Source of the DNA: Ramazzottius varieornatus
Lineage: Eukaryota; Tardigrada; Eutardigrada; Parachela; Ramazzottiidae
Assembly: GCA_001949185.1 (NCBI GenBank)
Contig: BDGG01000005.1
Coordinates: forward strand, 2,829,972 to 2,893,971
DNA length: 64,000 nt
Reading direction: 5' to 3'
The number at the start of each line of letters is the position of its first letter. Within the stretch, counting starts at the first letter, position 1. Below, piece after piece: positions 23,308-35,095 of the stretch. The notes under the pieces were generated by a model. That model had not been told where the DNA came from and did not search any database. It worked only from the letters and a program-made list of their open reading frames with translations. The position numbers and the translations under genes are program-made.

Positions 23308-24372
23308 ATGTTGACTCCCCATCCTATCAAGAAGACCAGAGTAGCATGGTCAACAGCTGCCCAGGAGCACCTACTTTCGTGGATGGAAGAGACCGGCAAC
23401 TACGACAGATACTACTCGGCGAGTAAAGTACTGGATGGAAGGCAGCGAAGCAGCGGCGAGACGAAGGTGTCCATCAGCAAGCAGAGTGTTACCCACTTGG
23501 CTGGTGTTGGCGTGACCAAGACTGACGAGCAGGTTCGGACGAAAATTACCAATTTTGAGGACAAGTGGAAGGAGGCTCATCAGTGAAACGGGCTACGGTC
23601 TGACTGACGTGGACTCAAAGGAATATCGGGATTTGCAAGGTAACTCAACTTGTGAAAGTTGGATTTCGCTGTTGCTACGGTATTGCTGTGGTAAAAAATT
23701 CCAAGTTTCATGACTTCGATTTTGATTGACTTTCTCAGGGTCGGATACTTACTGCTTGTTGCAGTGAAGATACGGAAAATGTGTGAGCATTGGAACAGAC
23801 TGGACCCAATACTCCGCGATCGCGCAGGCATGGCAGCTACATTCACAGCTGACAGCGAACATCCTGTCGACGAGTCCATCTTCCCAGATCTCCACTCAGC
23901 AACAGCTGACAATGCAGCCCCAGCGGAAGAGCATCAGTCCGATGGAACAGCAAAGCCTATCACTCAGGCTGAAGCCGAAGCGATGGGGCTGGACGATGGA
24001 CGAACACCTTTGCAGAAGAGACTCGATGGCGATGGTAGTACAAGTTAAGAGGAAATAGCCACAACGTCATCCGGCAAGAAGAAAAAGCGAGTTCGATCTG
24101 CAGTTCCACCCAAGAAAAAAGACAAAGTAACAAAGCTGGTCGATCTATTAATGGCCACTTCGAAAGAAAAGAAAGAACGGCCCGAACAACGAAATGCGTC
24201 TGCCGAAGAAAGATTTCTTAAAAGGTTTGAGTTCAAAGTGCAGAACCATACCGACAACCACGAAATCCAGATGAAAGATATGAGCCTTCGCAAACGTGAG
24301 CTTAAGTTGAGAGAAACTGAAGCGGAAATCAGGAGGTTGGAATTAATGAAGCAGCTGAATGAGAAGTCTTAA
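23308..24372 (+). pseudogene. SANT/Myb-like gene of Harbinger unit B
   Basis: From ATG 23308 the product has a SANT-like domain (TRVAWSTAAQEHLLSWMEET through VRTKITNFEDKWKEAH), then CEHWNRLDPILRDRAGM, an acidic linker, a basic patch (KKKRVRSAVPPKKK) and a C-terminal coiled coil (LRKRELKLRETEAEIRRLEL) to TAA 24372. The same order occurs in the minus-strand gene of element A, where CPYWCRLRPVFADRAPM is the matching middle segment. Several exons are needed; frame breaks occur near 23585 and 24048. It may be spliced and intact, but a TAA just after a possible upstream ATG (23194) and decay of the partner transposase suggest a relic. Confidence 0.7.
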
Positions 24373-24733
24373 TTCCTTGAATCCGTAAAACCTGGACTAA
24401 AGTGACAGTGTTTATCGTTTTCGACTCAATTTCATGATTTTCACAAATCTGTATGTAAAGATAACTGAACGCGACTATCGATCCTGCATCGCTCTAAGAA
24501 CTGATCTCTTTGCAAGTTCTCTCTTTTCTTTTCTTTTCTTTTGTCAGAGGATTCTCCGGTTGTCTGAGCTCTTGTTCTAGGTCCATCGTCGTCATCTTCC
24601 TCCAGCATAGCACTTCAAACTCGTCCTGATGTAGGAGGTTGTGCAGCACGCAGCATGCTTTGATCCAGTAGACTGCTCACGCATTGTCCTACTTGTCCTT
24701 GATAGCAAGGCGGATCGACTTTAGACTCTTGAA

Positions 24734-25736
24734 TCATCCTTTCAGTATCCCGATGGTACGTTCTGCCACAACACGCGCCGTAGCATGGAGTCTGTTGAAG
24801 CGACTATTCTCTGCAGTGTCTTTCACCGGTTTCTTGTAGGGAGATACCGTGATTTCGGATACAGGATAGGCACTATTGGCTAGCAGATACTCGTCGCCTG
24901 CAAAATACTTCGAGGAATTTCTTGCCAGCTTCGAGTTTGTGAAGACACGATGGTTCTGCGCACTGCCAGGAAACCCGGCGAAGACGTGACGGATTCTTCG
25001 CTGATCGTCGCAGACAACCATCGCATTCAGGAAGTAGTTGTCTTTGCGAGTGTCGCAGCCTTCGCCATGTTGCACTGGCTTCAAACCAAGTCCAACGCGA
25101 GTCCCGTCCACGAACCCAGTACACTCGGAAAATCCCCAGCTATCCCGTACTTTCCTTTATAGCTTCTCGTTCTCTGGCTTTTGGCCAAGAAACTGTATCG
25201 CTTTCAAGTGACAGAAGGGCACGAATAACCCTGCTGGTTTACAGTGGTACTGCACCGTCGCCGACTCCGTAACGAGACCCAACTGTCCATAGCGAAGATG
25301 ATGTACTATCAAAGCCAAGTCAACCAATGGCCACCATAAGTTGCTCTGCAGGATGTACTTGCTGGAATGAGGAATTATTGTAGAAGACCGGATGATCTTT
25401 AATCAGGTTTGTGATACTTTCGAACGCTGCACGGGTCATTTGAGCATTATGGCGAAACGTGATTTCGTTCGAGCTGAAGATGATGTTCAGAAGTTGTTTG
25501 GTCTTTGGTGATCTGCTTCTTTCAGAAAGCTAGCGTGAAGACTCGATGACGGTTCTAACTGCAACCGTCCGAATCGCATCGTCGTCAGAGGAGTCATCTT
25601 CCACCGACTCAAGTTGACTGAATGTTTCCGATTCGTTCCCGCTGCTCCAATCCAATATGATGTCACTGATCACATCATGGGCAATCTTCCGGTCGATACT
25701 CTTCAGCACCTTCTGTCGATCAACTTGTATCGGCAT
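24734..25736 (-). pseudogene. HARBI1-type transposase of Harbinger unit B, decayed
   Basis: From ATG 25736 (MPIQVDRQKVLKSID) an acidic N-terminal region reads to about 25530. The region to about 25150 is full of stops in every frame. The DDE core then resumes: GFVDGTRVGL (first Asp), NAMVVCDDQRRIRHVFAGFPGS, EYLLANSAYP, ERTIGILKG (Glu). The usual middle Asp of the DSAYP motif is Asn here, so the core would be inactive even if spliced. It converges on the SANT gene at 23308-24372, the mirror image of element A. Element ends are not certain; CTCAAACCT near 22958 and AGGTTTGAG ending 26163 are weak candidates. Confidence 0.85.
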
Positions 25737-26159
25737 TTTGAATGACCTGGATAAGAGGAAAACTAGTACTCGCAGGAACGGTAGCACTCCCATCCGAATA
25801 GTAATCCCATTTAAATAGCGCTCCCTTACCGTCAAACTATATCGGACGTGAAAATTATAATTTCCTACGTTGAGCCAAACTTTGCATCGCAAGAATCCCA
25901 CTTTCATAAATCTTCTAACAGCAAGCTGAAAAATTGCTTTACGCAGGCTTGAAGTGTCCAGATGTCGCCGACAACAGCTGAGCACCATGATGCAGTAAAT
26001 CAACAGTCAAAATCTGCGACCGACGTCACGACACCAATCTGCGTGCTTCGGCCGGTTTAGCTTACTCAGACCTAGACAAGCTTCCTACACGATTAATTTG
26101 TCGATTTTCCTAACGGAGAAAGTGCTCCCTTGCCTTAAGGGAGTCGGCCGATTTAGGTT

Positions 26160-26730
26160 TGAGCCACGCCAATATATTACTGTCGTCTGGATGGCTGGTT
26201 GTGCCCAGTAGGGGTTTCCTGTTTATGATGACCACATGTCGTACCTTCCAAAGTCTCCAAAACAAATGGCTGAAAATGTTCGCGAAGTATTTCAACCCTG
26301 TCAATATTGTTTTTCAGTGGGCCGGCTCCATACCATTACTGGGAAAGATTGTATTCGGTAACCCGGAAGACGCAGAGCATTCTGTCAATGTCGAGCTGTT
26401 TATCCTTACCTTTGCCTTCGGCGTACTGCAACTGTACATCACAGCACGTAACCTGACATTTGGTGTCGAATTCTGGGCTACCTACCTGAGCCTACAGATG
26501 TTCCCGGGACGATGATTGTGGTAATACGGGATAAATACTGGTTCTTTGGACCTGACGGGGTCGAAAGTCTGATCAAACGCATAGTGCTGGAAAACGTTCC
26601 GATGTTACCACTGTACTATCTGGTCGTGAAAGCGGATCTCCGCTCTCAGTCACAGCGCTGCCTTCATAAGCAAGTGGAAAAAATGTTAGTGATCGCTTTT
26701 GCTCCTACAATCGAATGTTACTATTCATAA
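26160..26730 (+). pseudogene. Gustatory-receptor-like 7TM fragment, frameshifted
   Basis: The segment FAKYFNPVNIVFQWAGSIPL and the hydrophobic stretch VELFILTFAFGVLQLYITAR look like the N-terminal third of an insect-type gustatory receptor. About residue 118 the frame shifts by one (CCGGGACGATGATTGTGG near 26506-26520) and continues in the next frame with MIVVIRDKYW and SLIKRIVLENVPMLPLYYL. No matching C-terminal transmembrane exons follow. The assignment rests on topology and composition, so the family name is tentative. Confidence 0.5.
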
Positions 26731-27075
26731 ACCTTGTTGTAGGGCGATATCAGAGGAGGAAGCTACGGCTTGCTTGGAAGAACTCCGCAGTTCGGGTAAG
26801 CTACCACCATGAACTGCACGGTGGCGCAGGCCAGAGCTGCGTCCGTGCGGTTCCATTGTTTCAGAAATTGGATGAAGTGTATCAGAAATAAACTTGCGAT
26901 CTCGTTAACTATCTAAACAAATCTCATTTGTTTAGATTGTTTCATACTTTTGACTGGAACTTGGCCGTACAATACAGTCTAAACTGATGAAGATTAGCGG
27001 ATTGAACCAGCTGATCATACAAAACTACAAATTCGCTGGACCGAAAAAACTTAATAAAATTTGATGTGACAACTA

Positions 27076-27507
27076 CAGTACACGCGCCTGGCCTAAGTCT
27101 TGGCATGGACAAAAGTCTTGGCAAGTGGTTTCCGAAACAGTGGCTCCGCCAGCTGTGTTCGCTTACGGTTGAAACAGAACCGGGCTGACATCCCGTTGGC
27201 CACTGCGCGAACTGCATCCTTCAGACTTTCCTCGGTATACTTCCGGCGTTTCTTGCTGTTAAAACTTTCCGACATTTGCTAAGCTCAAGTTACTCAAGAC
27301 TGGAAGAAAAATTCAAGAAAGAATACGACAGAATTTCAAATGATACTGGAGTGACTGAACAATAAAAAGCGCATTGCGAAATTCCGACTTCATGACGTCA
27401 CACGACCAGTTTCTGTTCCGATACAACATTCTTTAAGTTAAAATGCCGCCGGGCCGTGCTGCCAAGACTATTGTCCATGCCAAGANTTAGGCCAGGCGCG
27501 TGTACAA
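27076..27507. mobile_element. Deleted pogo-like (Tc1/mariner superfamily) element
   Basis: Inverted repeats of about 45 bp begin CAGTACACGCGCCTGGCC at 27076 and end GGCCAGGCGCGTGTACAA at 27507. TA dinucleotides flank both ends (27074-27075 and 27508-27509), the target duplication of this superfamily. Only 432 bp remain, holding the start of a transposase. One N lies in the right repeat at 27486. It is an internal deletion derivative. Confidence 0.85.
27093..27275 (-). pseudogene. Pogo/Tigger transposase N-terminal fragment
   Basis: From ATG 27275 the peptide KKRRKYTEESLKDAVRAVAN is the first helix region of the pipsqueak/CENP-B-type helix-turn-helix found at the N-terminus of pogo transposases. 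The frame then degenerates and runs into the terminal repeat. The CENP-B-like and DDE domains are missing. It lies wholly inside the deleted pogo element. Confidence 0.8.
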
Positions 27508-27839
27508 TATCTCCACAAATGAAATTTTGACTGTACTGTACGACCACTACGCGTACCCCGTCAATTTTATCATTCGAAAGACAGGATTGTTGTCCGTCCG
27601 AACTGGCACTTTTTCCTTCTCGCTTTCTCACCTTGTTTCTGGGCATGTGTGCTGAACTCCAAACGTACTCGGGCGGCATCAGCACGTGTGCTGGCACTTG
27701 GCAGTGGTGCCGAAGATCAGCAATGTCTTTGGCGTGTTTATTCGACTTCCGGTGCGAGGACTTCAACATGGAAACACGTCCGGCCCACAGGACTGCGGTC
27801 AGACGTAGATGGTGTGAGATGAAGAACGCATGAGACCAG

Positions 27840-29737
27840 AAGCGTCCCATTCATCCGGTAGGGTGGAAGATCCAGGCAACCTTGCGAAGACTCGCAGTTC
27901 CGTGTCGGGTAGGATGTCTTTAACGGTCACGAAATAGATGGAATCGCGCTGTTGGTACGACATGACATTGATTTCGGGTAAGCTGAAAGACGGCTGGAGG
28001 AAATTTGTCCAACTGCAAACTTCGTCGTTGCGAAGATCGTAAGCCATGAAACCCCGGCCTATCTCTGACCAGTGGACATATCGAACAGGTAGTGAAGGTT
28101 TTTTTACCTGCTCCAGATGTAGCAGGGGAGCCACGAGAGGCCTAAAAACTGTGCCGGTCCTTATTTTACGTTTCGTGAAGAGGGAAATGTTGTTGCTGTT
28201 GTTGGAGCAGGATACGCGGAAGGCATCTGGTAGGGAGGAGTAAGCCAGGGAGACATCTCGATGACGCCTAACGAGTGGTGATCGAGCGGCTACTTAATCT
28301 CTATAATTTCTCGTCCTGCGTGTACCACTGTACCTCGTACTACGAACTTACGATCATACAGCACCACTGCTGATAACGAAAGTGACCCCATAACGTGCCA
28401 TCGTGTTATAAACTACCGGAGTGGTCCTAGTGGTGTCCGTTTTACAGTAAAATAATACCGAACAGCCTCGAATAGAGCAAATGACCACAGATCGACAAAC
28501 ACAGGTAAATTAACGCAGTCAGAGGATACCATAGGCTAACGGGGGAGCCAAAAGGAAGGAAAAATATGCACATGACAAAAGAATAGAATCTGCCCCCACA
28601 AACTTTTCTATGGCATACAAGCGCCAGAAGAGGAAAGGCAGCCTCGCGCTGGAGAAATGACGACAAAAACATCGCAGTTGCTAAAGGTGAACGAAAGGAC
28701 TCACTCTACTTTAACAAGAATAATTAGTCTGAGCAGAGAAATGTGATCGGATGTCATACAACGCCCCAAGTCGACCCTTCGAAGACCTGACATTCGGTCA
28801 AGCATCTGCGTCATCTTTTGCCACTGGTCCTCTCGATGCTCCAACTATCGAGTGGCGAACCGAAAGCTCTTTGCACGCTTATGGCATATCAGGTATTCAG
28901 GTACGAAGTTATCTGCAACAACAAGGAACCGGAAGCTATCAATTCCGATTCATAAATTCATCAAAGTGACAGAGCGCTTACCAAGACTCAAAACTTCGCT
29001 CTTAAAATTCTTACAATCTGCGAGAAGGATCACCACTACTCGTAATTTTGATGTTCTTATAAGGTTTTGTGCATTCAAGCAAACTCACATCAGTGAATGG
29101 AGTTGCAGAGATACATGTGCGGTAATTATTCAGGTCCAAGAGAACACTAGTACTGATACAGTCGGACGGCCAGTCCATGTTTGTCCTGGGACGCTTTGGG
29201 CGCAGGCATTTCAGGCTTCGGACTTTGGACGGGCACCTTTTGCTGTGGTGTACTGTTGTTGTCGACAGGAGCGTCAGTAGCAGCGTCAGGCGGGACGATA
29301 TGTACTTCCGGTCGCTTCGTTGGCTGCTTCTTCAGGTATGCACTGTGTTCAAGCTTGGCTGCTTTCTGTGCTCGACGTTCCTTCAGGCGTTCCTTTGAGT
29401 GCACCGACAGTGGCTCTTCTGGAAACAGGGTGGGGATGGCTCCAGGTTTTAGCTTGGGCTTGCAGGGGTTGGCGAAGATGTTTCCTTTACCGTCGTGCGA
29501 TGCTTCCATGCGGATGATCAAATCAGGCTCAAAATGACGCTCACATACTCTGATCTCCTTGGGGAATTCCCTGGGCTCTTCCCATCTCTTTGGCAGTACC
29601 TTGATCCACTCATCCCGAGAACCCACTGGACAGACGAAGACGGCGGGTTTGGGACCGGAGTAGGATCTGTAGGAGGTGAGACATCCAGCAGCGCGGCAAC
29701 CAGAACGAGGCATTCCTGCAAAAGGCAAACACGACAC
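27840..29737 (-). CDS. THAP and PR/SET domain protein, locus 3
   Basis: The first exon, from ATG 29737, encodes a THAP zinc finger: C6-x4-C11 (CRAAGC), DEWIKVLP, CERHFEP (C-x2-H) and the AVPTIF-like box GAIPTLFP. A lysine- and proline-rich tail follows, to about 29150. A later exon at about 28260-27840 holds a PR/SET domain: LAYSSLPD, FRPLVAPLLH, YVHWSE, NDEVCSWTNFLQPS, YQQRDSIYFVTVKDILPDTELRVFA, the PRDM core order. Both are on the minus strand and match the order at locus 2. The zinc knuckle and exons between 29150 and 28260 were not found. The THAP finger is intact. The PR/SET part lacks the usual VWY at its end, so methyltransferase activity is doubtful. Whether the exons form one transcript is inferred from locus 2. 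Confidence 0.75.
28751..28900 (+). CDS. Possible exon of unknown gene opposite locus 3
   Basis: ATG 28751 begins an open stretch (MSYNAPSRPFEDLTFGQASA and about 30 more residues) that ends at a plausible donor, CAG/GTACG. Composition looks protein-like but I do not recognise it. It lies between the two main exons of locus 3 on the other strand, so either it or the locus 3 gene model may need revision. Confidence 0.25.
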
Positions 29738-30649
29738 CGTTAGACCAGTTGTTAGGACTCCCCACGAGGGAGCAGCTCCACAAGTTAGGATACGATCTGT
29801 GATGCAACTGATGTTGGTTCTGAGGAGAGCTAGTCTTAGCTGGACATGTGGAAGTTACGAGACGATGACAAATTATCGAGTAAAATACGTTGACCAAGTT
29901 ATCAAGTATCAACAAGACTTGCGAGCAGCTAGGCTGAGATAGCTAACACAGTAAGGCTCACCAAACTAACTTTACTGTCACTTGTTGCTCATCCCGACTA
30001 ACGCCATCTCTTTGTTCCTTTGTTGAATCGGGTGCGAGAACAGCTGCAACAAGACTCTATGCTGGCTCAAATCAATGTTCCAAAAGCAGGCTTGACTTAC
30101 ACGGAACTCTTGCTGGGTAGGCTGCAGCTTCGGGCGGAATGCAGCGAGTTTCCTGTTCGCCAAATTGCGGACCTTTTAGGGACCTCAATACGCCCTTGGT
30201 TGAGACCAACGCGTTGCATGTTGGGGATCATCTTTTCGGCGTCCGTGTGGTTGAAACAGGGTCCGTCGAAGTTTTGCTTGCCCTTAAGGCGATCTGCAAG
30301 CCTATTTGCGCTTACGATGAATGTAAGTATGGGGAATACCTTCGAACAATTAACAAGCCGTTGCCGTAGTACATAGTACATTTACATGTGCGTTGGTTGA
30401 GTAGGACCAACAAGGAACTGCTCGAAACCACGCTTGGAGGTTCGTTGGTTTACGGTCGGAATGACACGATCCCATTCCCTCAACGCGTTTTGTAACGAAA
30501 ACTTAAGAAAGCAACCTCCATCATGAGTACTCGATTGAGTACCACGACGGCAGCACTCGTCTTCCGGACCAGCCACGCCCAAGATGTTGGGCACTTCCGG
30601 TCCCTTCTTTGAATGATTCTCCAGAGCAGCACCAAGCTAACGTACTCGC

Positions 30650-31015
30650 TTAGCTACTCTCTCTTCAGGGGATGCGGCAGACTGACGTCTCTTCTGTATC
30701 ACTGCCCATTCTGAAAAGATGGTGGAGCAGCCCCAGGTTGTCAGTAGAGGCTTGATGGGATAGGTGACCATGTTGCCGCTCTCGCTCTTGTCACAGAGCG
30801 GCGGGTGATCAGCCAAGGTTCGAAGAAATGACGTTCAAAACCACGATCACCTTCGGGGATTCCTCCTCCTCTTGCCATCTTCTTGGCAGCACTATTGGCC
30901 ATTCATCCCGGCTGGCGGTCAGACATCTAAATACTGCAGGCATCGGTCCATCCACTCCATCGTAGGCCTGACGAAAGGTGATGCATCCAGCAACGCGACA
31001 CTCAGAACGAGGCAT
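30650..31015 (-). pseudogene. THAP domain pseudogene
   Basis: The start MPRSECRVAGC at 31015 copies the start of the locus 3 THAP exon, followed by DEWPIVLPRRWQEE. After about 50 codons the frame shifts; the C-x2-H block reads FERHFFEP, with the cysteine changed to phenylalanine. A second shift precedes the remnant of the AVPTIF box (STIFSE). Two shifts and a lost zinc ligand make it non-functional. It lies between loci 3 and 1. Confidence 0.8.
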
Positions 31016-32541
31016 TCTTCTCTCTTAAATCCCGTTCGCCTCTTCACGCTAGCATTGCAGACGAAAGGTACGCCATCCCAAGAAAGCACAAGGTGTTGGC
31101 CATTAACAACGAGCGTGGGAAAATCGTCGAGTAAACTGAAACGGTTACAGAAACAGAACATATGACATGAACAAAGAGTTGATGAAATCGACTCGTTCTG
31201 GATGCCAAGTAGAAACCACGGGTGTGGTGATCCACCCGCAATGGCGATTGTACTTGGCTTCTAGTCTGCATAGCCCATCTTAACTTCTCACGTTGGGCTT
31301 ACGGCCTGCCACGCAGTTTGGTTGGCTAATAAGCGACAAGCGATAGTAAGTTTGTTGTTGTTTTTGCTAAGCTTATAATATAGTAGGATTTCCGGTTGGT
31401 CTCTTCTAATACTATGAACTTTCTCAGCCTTTAGAAGTATCCCAAGCCTACTGGATGCTACCGCGACCCAGAGGTTCTAAGATATACTTCGTCTCCTGAC
31501 AGCCAAGATATGGGCGATACCAGATTCTCAAGATGCGTCGTTTCCGGATGCCCACAATCTCCAGGGATTACGCTGGTCCACCTGTATCTCAGTTCAGATC
31601 CCCACAGAAGTCTCGAGAAGAATGGTGAAGAGCGATACCGCACAAGATGAATCTCATGCCTGGAAACATCACTATCTGTGAACGACTCTTCGAGCCTGAT
31701 GATGTTCAGCGTGCAGGAAGACGTCTCGGCTCTTCCGGCCATATCGTTACCTACAGGCTGGCCAAACCTGCACTGAAGCCTGGCGTTATACCCACGAAGT
31801 TCCCTGATCGTGCTTTCCGACGAAATCTAGGGTACCGAAGGCTCCTAGGACCTCTAGCGGTAGGCTGAAAATTTGGAGCCTCAAGGCGGAGAAATGAGCT
31901 TAGATGGCAATCATGGCATACTAATTTCACCGTTACTTTGTAGCTATCGCTGACTTCTCTTCTGCTCTATCCCGAAGCGTGAGCACAGCTTCACATGATT
32001 CCTTGGAACCGTCGGCTCATTACTTGAAGCAGAAGTGCATTAGTCAGACTTGCGTGAATGGAGCGACACTGCTGAAACGGCGGATAAACCGTTCCACATG
32101 TTAGTGACTTTCGCAAGTTGGCAGTATCAGCCCAGTTTACAATACAGCATCGATTTAAGGTCCAGAAGAGATTCCGGGGAACTACAAAATTTTAGAACGA
32201 ATAATTTTGCGTATTTTCGTTTTAGATTGTGGGAAATGTCAGGCGCACCAGGACGGTCCATGCTTTGAGCATGCACTTCCGGCAGACGTGATTTACGATA
32301 AGCCACCAGTTCCGCTAGCCTACCCCCCCCCTCCCAGATAACCTATTCATATCTTCACGGCTGACGAGTACTGGTAAACATCTCTCTGAATTCAGACAGC
32401 ATACATGTTCAGATGTTCCTACATTCTCGCATCTCTGTTGCAGAGGATGGACTTCCGGCTGTCACAGCCGAGGAATCTGTCAGCGCTAAAGACACGATCC
32501 GACCCGGCATGCTGTTCGGCCCGTTGATCGCTCCTCTGGTC

Positions 32542-32807
32542 CCACTGGAAGACGTCGAAGAACCTCCGCGGTATGTCCTATGGTCGGAAGACAGAGAAGA
32601 GTTTCAAGCCTACGACCTTCGGGACAATTTCGTCTGTAACTGGACCAAGTTCATTCGGCCCACTTCCGACTTTGCCCAAGTCAACGTCGTCGCCTACCAG
32701 CAGAAGGACCACATATACTTCTTCACCGTCAAAGAAATGCCTGTCGACACGGAACTGCGCGTCTTTGTCAAAGTCGCCAGTAACTGCAAGGTCTTGGAGG
32801 ACTGGGT
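32542..32807 (+). repeat. 266 bp tract identical to 45692-45957
   Basis: By eye, this PR/SET core is base-for-base the same as 45692-45957. The preceding 93 bp of the same exon (32449-32541 against 45599-45691) differ at 8 positions, and the bases just beyond 32807 differ at once. The two copies are 13 kb apart in the same orientation. Confidence 0.85.
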
Positions 32808-33331
32808 TTCCACACTGGTCGGTTAGACCATCCATCCACGAGACCCACTGTCGGAAGCACAGTCGATCCATTTCGTGCTCCATACTCGACTACGTCTACG
32901 CTGCTTTTTTGTTGCAGATCACCTGCTGGCCGATCGCGATCAGATGGACGTGCCAATGGCGGGAGATGCCGAAGACTTCCCCGACGTGGATGATCGTTAT
33001 CCTTTTAGTCCCGAAATACCACCTCCTTTAGCTTGCAGCAGCAATAAGGGAAAACGTATGACCACGTCGCTATCCATAAGACCAAGACGGAATTACGCTC
33101 GAAGGGCCAAAATGCAGCGGACGAGCCATGAAGATGGCAGCTCGGAAAACGACGGGTGTGGTCACACGTCGGACGAATATGAATAGTTGGAGGACGAGAA
33201 AGAATTGACCGAGACAGACAATGATGTCAGTGAAGGTGACTTTGAACAACTGGAAGAGTATGAAGACGAAGGAAGGTGATGTTAAAAATACGACAAAGTC
33301 TGGTTGCTGTAGTCTGAAATTTCTGGTTGAA

Positions 33332-33518
33332 GGCTCGGCAAACAAGCTCGGCTAGATTGTTCGCCCAAGTGGCGCACGTTTCAGGAGATATCGGCTGGAA
33401 GCGTGCGCCATCTGAGAAATCATCTTGGCGTGTCTTGAAGTGGCGCACCTTTGCGGCAGTATTGTAAGGAAGCGTGCGCTACTTGGGAAAGCGATCTGGT
33501 CGATCTTTGTTTGTCAAC
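33332..33518. mobile_element. MITE copy 5 (two-hairpin form)
   Basis: It begins CTCGGCAAACAAGCTCGGC and ends GATCTGGTCGATCTTTGTTTG. The two internal hairpins have arms CCAAGTGGCGCACG with GCGTGCGCCATCTG and GAAGTGGCGCACC with GCGTGCGCTACTTGG. It lies between exons of THAP-PR/SET locus 1. Confidence 0.85.
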
Positions 33519-35095
33519 CTTCATTTTCTCGGTTTGAATTTTACATGACTGTCACTGTGAATAAGCATAAAGCCAGAAAAGAAAAAACACTGTGAGAAGA
33601 AGCGCAGTCAAAAGCAAAAAGGGGAAAATGTCAGGAGATTGGAAAAGAGGATAGAGAAAGATGGAGGTATTGTTTATAACTTTATCAAGTCGGATGACTG
33701 TTATCCGTTCGAACTACCAACCTTTCGTTTTGGCAGAGCCTCCTCAAAAGAGAAAACTGACGGTTCAGCCCCAAAGGAAGCCTTTAACAATGGAGCACGA
33801 ACGAGCCAGACTAGAGCGGGTTAGAGTGTTTTCAAGGAGCGCCTGGAAAGTGCGGTCGGAGTTGTCTTCGGATGCCGTCAAATACAAAAAAAACGGTTTG
33901 TATTTGTACTGCTTTGATGACAGTGCATGCTTGACATTTGGAATATAATATGGCTTTGTTTAGAGTTGAATAGCGAGGAAAAAGCGGCCTTCGAAAGATG
34001 GCGAGAGCGTCGAAAGAAATACATGAAGGATGCCTACAGAGAACGCACTGAAGTAAACCGACGATACGCCAACGGTGGTAAGTTTTGATGGAATCTCGGT
34101 CGACACCACTCGAATGTTCGAATAAATTGTGCGCTTATCTGTCGTAGAAATCTCTCTGGAAGAAAAGCAGGCTTTGGAGAAAAGCGGTCCTTTCCTGGTG
34201 GATCAAGAGGCGTTCTTGCTGCTGCAGCAGTCTTTCTTGGTTAGTGATCAGTGTCTTCAGTCGACAGAACCTCCACCAAACTTTCGTTCGGAGCAGCTGG
34301 TTCGACCGCTAGGGCTGACTGCTGGAGAATTTGCTGACTCTCGGACGAGTAGGGTTGGCCCGCGTAGCTCATCATGGAAGACGGAGCAGGGGTGCGTTGC
34401 CGTCTGTAGGTGCATCGACGAGCTGACTTATTCGGTAAACTACAGATGTCCAGCTTCTCCACCTTCCGTCTCGATATCTGCGTGAGAATCGTTACCAGAA
34501 ATCAGAGAGCCTATCAGCTGTTAAATAGCGCCTGTCAGTTTTCCAGTGCGTTTCTTGGCGCACGGTACATGCATTCTTTTCCCAGTGCTTGATTTCTCCT
34601 GGCCCTCAGTCTGTTTATCTTTGTTGCGCAGGAAGGGGCAAGAACGGGCTTTCATCGGGAAGTACGGGTATGAAGCTTACGCGAACATAGACAAGGCGGT
34701 TGACGCTGTGATGAATAAGGGTATGACTGAAGCCGAAGCGCGGAAACTGTTAGATTCTCAGTGAAAATACTTTAAGGTTCCGCTTGGTCAGAGCCGGGTT
34801 CCTCCCTCAGAACAATGTCGCGAATACCAAAGCCCCTGACGCTGCTGCCATGGCTGATAACCCGGCCGTCTCGGATAAATTGAAGTGCTGAGTGACTGCT
34901 CTAGAGGGGAGTCACGATGGGCCTACTGCTTTGAGTGGGAGGACCAGTGCTTCATAGGACCTTCATTTCATAGGTCTTTCATTTCGTTGTTTTATCGGTC
35001 TTAAAGTCACGTTACTACTGCTGCTCGACTAATTTAGATAGTTCGATCTCTGGCCGACGGATAATGTAAGGTTTGGTATTTAATTTCAATCCGGG

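Larger units (their letters stand above)
31530..34764 (+). pseudogene. THAP and PR/SET locus 1 (THAP part broken)
   Basis: The THAP region at 31530-31820 starts CVVSGCPQS but shifts frame. It then has a TGA right after SREEW and reads CERLFEP, so the histidine zinc ligand is leucine, before GVIPTKFPD. Next are a zinc knuckle (about 32228-32290: CGKCQAHQDGPCFEH) and the PR/SET exon at 32449-32826, whose core is identical over 266 bp to locus 2. Acidic exons (33000-33280), a MITE, and basic exons follow: about 33740-33890, then ELNSEEKAAFERWRERR (33965-34080), EISLEEKQALEKS (from 34147) and a last exon to TGA 34764. The 5' part is certainly damaged; the downstream exons are well formed and could be used with another start. 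Confidence 0.75.

Noticed and set aside
22958-26163. CTCAAACCT/AGGTTTGAG as ends of Harbinger unit B
   Set aside because: Only about 9-10 bp match, the inner sequence does not align, and no target duplication is visible; kept only as a weak candidate.
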